Assembly: GCA_905372235.1 (NCBI GenBank)
Contig: CAJPOF010000032.1
Coordinates: 1 to 24,886, forward strand
Direction: 5' to 3'
DNA: 24,886 bases
Origin: an uncultured Treponema sp.
GTDB lineage: Bacteria; Spirochaetota; Spirochaetia; Treponematales; Treponemataceae
Under the pieces are notes generated by a model that was given only the letters and a program-made list of their open reading frames with translations, searched no databases and was not told where the DNA came from. This document shows, piece by piece, positions 22,163 to 24,886 of this stretch. Position numbers and translations under genes: made by a program. Within the stretch, counting starts at the first letter, position 1. Each line of letters begins with the position of its first letter.

Positions 22163-23698
22163 CTAAAGCGAATCTCTTTTCCAAACAGAGCCGTCCGGAG
22201 TGTCGATTATAATTATTCCTCGCTCTTTGAGGCGATTCCTGATTTCGTCAGCCTTAGAATATTCCTTGTTTTTCTTTGCGGCAGTCCGTTCCGCAACAAG
22301 CGCATCTATTTCCAAAGCCTCCGGATCATCGGAATGATTCGGAAGCAAAGAGGCTTTCAGATTCGCAGCATCCTTTTGGACACTTGCCGCAGTTTCCAAG
22401 AGCTTGAGCCCCAGCACGCTGTCCATTCTGTCTACAATCTCAAGAGCCTCGTTTGGAGAAATTGCAGAATCCTTTAAAACCTTGTTCAGCTGACTTAGTG
22501 CAACCGGCATAAGAAGGTCATTTTCAAGGGCTGAGCGGAACGCATCAAGATGAACCACGGCGTTTTCAGAAAGTCCCGCACGCAAATCCGCCTCGCCTTT
22601 TCCATAACTTTTTCCAGCCGAAAGAGCGATTTTTCCCTTATCCGCAATCTTCACAATCTTCTGAACAAGACTCATTCGCCCATTTTTTGCAGAATCCATA
22701 GCGTCGTAACTGAAAAAAATCTTTTTTCTGTAATGCCCGCCCAAAAGGAAAAAGCGGTAATCCAAAGCATCGTAGCCCTTGTCCAAAAGGGTCTGAAGTC
22801 GAAGGAAATTTCCTTCGGACTTTGACATTTTGTTTCCGCCTTCGACCACAAGAAATTCATTGTGAAGCCAATACCTTACCCATGGACCTTCCGCCCTGTC
22901 TTCCGGCGAAAAACTTCCTTCGGCTTGAGCAATCTCATTCGTGTGATGAACAGGAACATGGTCTATTCCCCCGGTGTGAATATCTATGTGTTTTCCAAGA
23001 TATTTCATGCTCATTGCCGAACATTCGATATGCCAGCCCGGATATCCGCGCCCCCATGGAGAATCCCAGGTCATCGCCTGATTTTCAAACTTTGATTTTG
23101 TAAACCAAAGCACAAAGTCCCCCGGATTCCGCTTGTTTCCGTCTATGACAACTTCCTTCCGCCGCCCCGCGCCTTCCTTGAGTTCATCAAGATTCAAGTT
23201 CGCAAGTTTTCCGTAATCCGGATAGGTCGTTATGTCAAAATAAAGATTTCCGCCAGCCATGTATGTGTGTCCGCCTGCTTCAATCTTTTTGATAAGAGCT
23301 ATCATATCCGGAATGTGGTCCGTGGCGTTGCATATCACATCCGGCTGCCGAATGTTCAGGGAAGCGATGTCATTCATAAAAGCGTCGGTATAAAATTTCG
23401 CCACCTCAAGCACGGACTGATGACGTTCCTCAGCGGTTTTTACCATCTTATCGTCGCCCTCATCGCCGTCGCCCGTAAGATGACCGACATCGGTGATGTT
23501 CATGACATGTTTTATGTCGTAGCCCAAAAAAGTCAAAGTCCGGTCGAGAGTGTCAAGAAAAACATATGCCCTAAGATTTCCGATGTGCGCATAATTGTAA
23601 ACGGTAGGTCCGCAGCCGTAAAAACCCACAAATCCTTCCTTAATCGGCTTGAATTCCTCAAGTTTACGACCCATCGTGTTGAACAACCTCAAAGACAT
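22163..23698 (-). CDS. cysS: Cysteinyl-tRNA synthetase
   Basis: 511 residues, class I aminoacyl-tRNA synthetase that charges tRNA-Cys. The HIGH motif is HIGN (38-41), as is usual for the family; KMSKS is at 290-294. The zinc ligands that discriminate cysteine are Cys29 (YGCGPTVY), Cys226 (HIECSAM), His251 and Glu255. The zinc loop reads GGIDHVPVHHTNEIAQ instead of the common GGxDLxFPHHxNE, a variant but with ligands kept. The C-terminal part is the helical anticodon-binding region. AGGAG lies 5 nt before the ATG. It heads the array that continues with the ECF sigma gene. Confidence 0.96.
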   Translation of the reverse strand: MSLRLFNTMGRKLEEFKPIKEGFVGFYGCGPTVYNYAHIGNLRAYVFLDTLDRTLTFLGYDIKHVMNITDVGHLTGDGDEGDDKMVKTAEERHQSVLEVAKFYTDAFMNDIASLNIRQPDVICNATDHIPDMIALIKKIEAGGHTYMAGGNLYFDITTYPDYGKLANLNLDELKEGAGRRKEVVIDGNKRNPGDFVLWFTKSKFENQAMTWDSPWGRGYPGWHIECSAMSMKYLGKHIDIHTGGIDHVPVHHTNEIAQAEGSFSPEDRAEGPWVRYWLHNEFLVVEGGNKMSKSEGNFLRLQTLLDKGYDALDYRFFLLGGHYRKKIFFSYDAMDSAKNGRMSLVQKIVKIADKGKIALSAGKSYGKGEADLRAGLSENAVVHLDAFRSALENDLLMPVALSQLNKVLKDSAISPNEALEIVDRMDSVLGLKLLETAASVQKDAANLKASLLPNHSDDPEALEIDALVAERTAAKKNKEYSKADEIRNRLKERGIIIIDTPDGSVWKRDSL

Positions 23699-23717
23699 AA
23701 AAACTCCTGTTCACATT

Positions 23718-23745
23718 ATTTTATAGAACGAAAATCGCCATGCAA
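23718..23745 (-). promoter_or_regulatory. Candidate cysS promoter
   Basis: On the minus strand TTGCAT (23745-23740), 16-bp spacer, TAAAAT (23723-23718, 5 of 6). The leader would be about 13 nt and holds AGGAG. The -35 is weak. Confidence 0.4.
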
Positions 23746-23790
23746 TCACCGTAAAAGTAAATGCGATTTTCAAAAATGACACGCCTCAAG

Positions 23791-23862
23791 GAGGGGAAAG
23801 CCTTCCCCTCGCTCCCAAGCAGCCGCTTGTCCGCTACCCCTTCCCCTAGGGGAAATCCCCTA
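23791..23862. repeat. GC-rich palindromic repeat in an AT-rich gap
   Basis: GAGGGGAA / TTCCCCTC (23791-23798, 23803-23810), CAAGC / GCTTG (23816-23820, 23825-23829, same AGCC loop as the first) and the 14-base palindrome TTCCCCTAGGGGAA (23841-23854). GC content is far above the flanks. An open plus-strand frame runs through it (23761-23997), but its proline/serine-rich reading looks like translated repeat. It resembles dispersed repeats of other treponemes from memory. The rest of the gap, 23863-24105, is AT-rich with nothing I recognise. Confidence 0.55.
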
Positions 23863-24061
23863 AAACCCCTTTCTTCCAAGCGAGTAAAGTTTAATGAAAT
23901 TGGAAGCGGTTTTCAATCAATCGGAAAGAAATTGAATGTGCCGCAAAGTGGTAAAAAATCAGCGACAACGCAAATTGCGAGACAAAGATGGAACTAAAAA
24001 AATATAAAGATTTGATAAAAATCCGGTAATAAAGAAAAAATACTTAATTTAAAACTCGTCT

Positions 24062-24098
24062 GGGATATCTCAAATGTAACAAACGTTCAAGACATCCC
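24062..24098 (-). terminator. Weak terminator-like hairpin after the DUF975 gene
   Basis: GGGATATC (24062-24069) pairs with GACATCCC (24091-24098) with one G-U pair on the minus-strand RNA and a 21-base loop, 8 bp past the stop. No immediate T run follows. Confidence 0.25.
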
Positions 24099-24105
24099 CG
24101 ATATT

Positions 24106-24681
24106 CTATGCATTTCCTTGCTCAGCCTTCAATTTCTCATAGAAAATCGCAGATGCAGTCTTCACGTAAGGAGCTACATAAATCGCGGCAAGTCCAAAAG
24201 TAATTATGACGAGTATGAACCACCAGAAAAAACTTAACTCAAGAAAGAACAGTTCAAGTTTATGTCCGTTCATCATTTCTTTAGATTTTTTTATGGCATC
24301 GGAAGCGGAAATCGTCGGATTGTCCGCCAAAATGAAGTAAGTCATAGAATATTTGTAATGAGCAATTATTCCCGGAATCACAAATAAAAGACTCCAAAGG
24401 AATTCGAATATCATCATCAGTAAAGAGGCCACAAACGAAGAGCCGAATTGTTTAAAACCTTTAAATCCCGTCTCAAGATTTCCCTGTCCGCTTCTTACCA
24501 CTTCCAGAAAAAACATTGTAAGCCCCAATTGTAACGGACCTGTTAAAATAAAAGGACCGACAGCAGTTACGGACACAACCGCAAGAATCAGATACCCTAT
24601 AACGGAAAGTCCAAAATATGCTCCAACATTTCCTTTCAGTTGCTTTTTGGCAGATTCCTTGAGTTCTTTCCTGTCAAACAT
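24106..24681 (-). CDS. DUF975-type integral membrane protein
   Basis: 191 residues with hydrophobic segments at about 22-62 (probably two passes), 82-115 and 143-175 (probably two passes). The cytosolic loop between has DNPTISASDAIKKSKEMMNGHK (120-141, read as NPTISASDAIKKSKEMM), the conserved part of the DUF975 family (PF06161), whose members are four- to six-pass proteins of unknown function. GGAGG lies 6 nt before the ATG. It appears to be a single-gene unit; nothing in context gives a role. Confidence 0.78.
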   Translation of the reverse strand: MFDRKELKESAKKQLKGNVGAYFGLSVIGYLILAVVSVTAVGPFILTGPLQLGLTMFFLEVVRSGQGNLETGFKGFKQFGSSFVASLLMMIFEFLWSLLFVIPGIIAHYKYSMTYFILADNPTISASDAIKKSKEMMNGHKLELFFLELSFFWWFILVIITFGLAAIYVAPYVKTASAIFYEKLKAEQGNA

Positions 24682-24719
24682 ACATATCCTCCATAATCAA
24701 AATATTTTATGCCTAAAAA

Positions 24720-24749
24720 CATATAATTTTAAACATAACATAATTTCAA
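24720..24749 (-). promoter_or_regulatory. Possible promoter of the DUF975 gene
   Basis: On the minus strand TTGAAA (24749-24744), 18-bp spacer, TATATG (24725-24720). The surrounding 24694-24886 is very AT-rich and other choices are possible; no gene is visible there. Confidence 0.3.
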
Positions 24750-24886
24750 AACTACATGAAAACGACTTAGATTTTTAAGATTCACTGCTTGCATACAGCG
24801 CAGTTTTACAAAATCATACAAGTATTTTTATTTATTCGCAATATTTTTCAAACAATGACGGGAAAAATTGTAGCGATAAAATATAA

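Noticed and set aside
23761..23997. 78-codon plus-strand open frame in the gap upstream of cysS
   Set aside because: It runs through the GC-rich palindromic repeat, has no ribosome binding site and reads as proline/serine-rich repeat sequence.
1..24886. tRNA, rRNA, CRISPR array, IS element, prophage or replication origin
   Set aside because: No cloverleaf, repeat-spacer pattern, transposase, integrase or DnaA-box cluster was seen on reading; short gaps leave little room for them.

Overview
The window looks like chromosomal DNA of a host-associated treponeme (Spirochaetes, Treponema). Grounds: short lipobox signal peptides ending in SSC/FSC/VSC, a secreted lipoprotein joining InlB-type repeats to a SUMF1 domain, a FabV/TER-type enoyl reductase, paired double-cNMP-domain proteins, an archaeal-type UMP kinase, and a cysS - ECF sigma - anti-sigma order that I recall from Treponema pallidum (the synteny is from memory, not checked). 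Base composition is moderately AT-rich, coding is dense, and no IS element, phage gene, CRISPR array, rRNA or tRNA is visible.

Layout. 1-300: non-coding with inverted repeats and a strong bidirectional terminator. 300-2354 (-): InlB-repeat/SUMF1 lipoprotein. 2666-4090 (+): purB, convergent with pgsA (4159-4767, -); upstream of pgsA lies a cytidylate-kinase-like protein with a BON-like tail (4858-5679, -). 5937-7597 (-): two-gene envelope operon (helical lipoprotein, then LysM protein). 7598-8024: intergenic region with a cluster of perfect hairpins. 8025-10583 (+): fabF-fabV pair for fatty-acid elongation, closed by a strong terminator. 10791-11648 (+): NAGPA-type lipoprotein. 11759-13870 (+): PilZ (c-di-GMP) protein and TPR protein. 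13887-23698 (-): ten closely spaced genes in two groups. The upstream group is cysS, ECF sigma factor, zinc-finger anti-sigma factor, TIG/transglutaminase-like membrane protein and UMP kinase. After a 136-bp gap comes murB, two tandem double-cNMP proteins, a secreted unknown and a DUF192 lipoprotein. 23699-24105: gap with a GC-rich palindromic repeat. 24106-24681 (-): DUF975-type membrane protein.

How the genes work together. Most of the window serves the envelope: phospholipid (pgsA), fatty acid (fabF, fabV), peptidoglycan (murB, LysM), several lipoproteins, and an envelope-type sigma/anti-sigma switch. Nucleotide supply (purB, UMP kinase, CMP-kinase-like), translation (cysS) and nucleotide-second-messenger sensing (PilZ, cNMP domains) make up the rest.

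The most interesting candidate system is the sigma / anti-sigma / TIG-transglutaminase-like module at 19205-22117. Its third member overlaps the anti-sigma gene by 4 nt and has Ala where the catalytic Cys should be, and a perfect 13-bp hairpin separates sigma from anti-sigma. A second theme is a group of genes with no Shine-Dalgarno sequence whose promoter -10 elements lie only 6-9 nt before the start codon, suggesting leaderless mRNAs.
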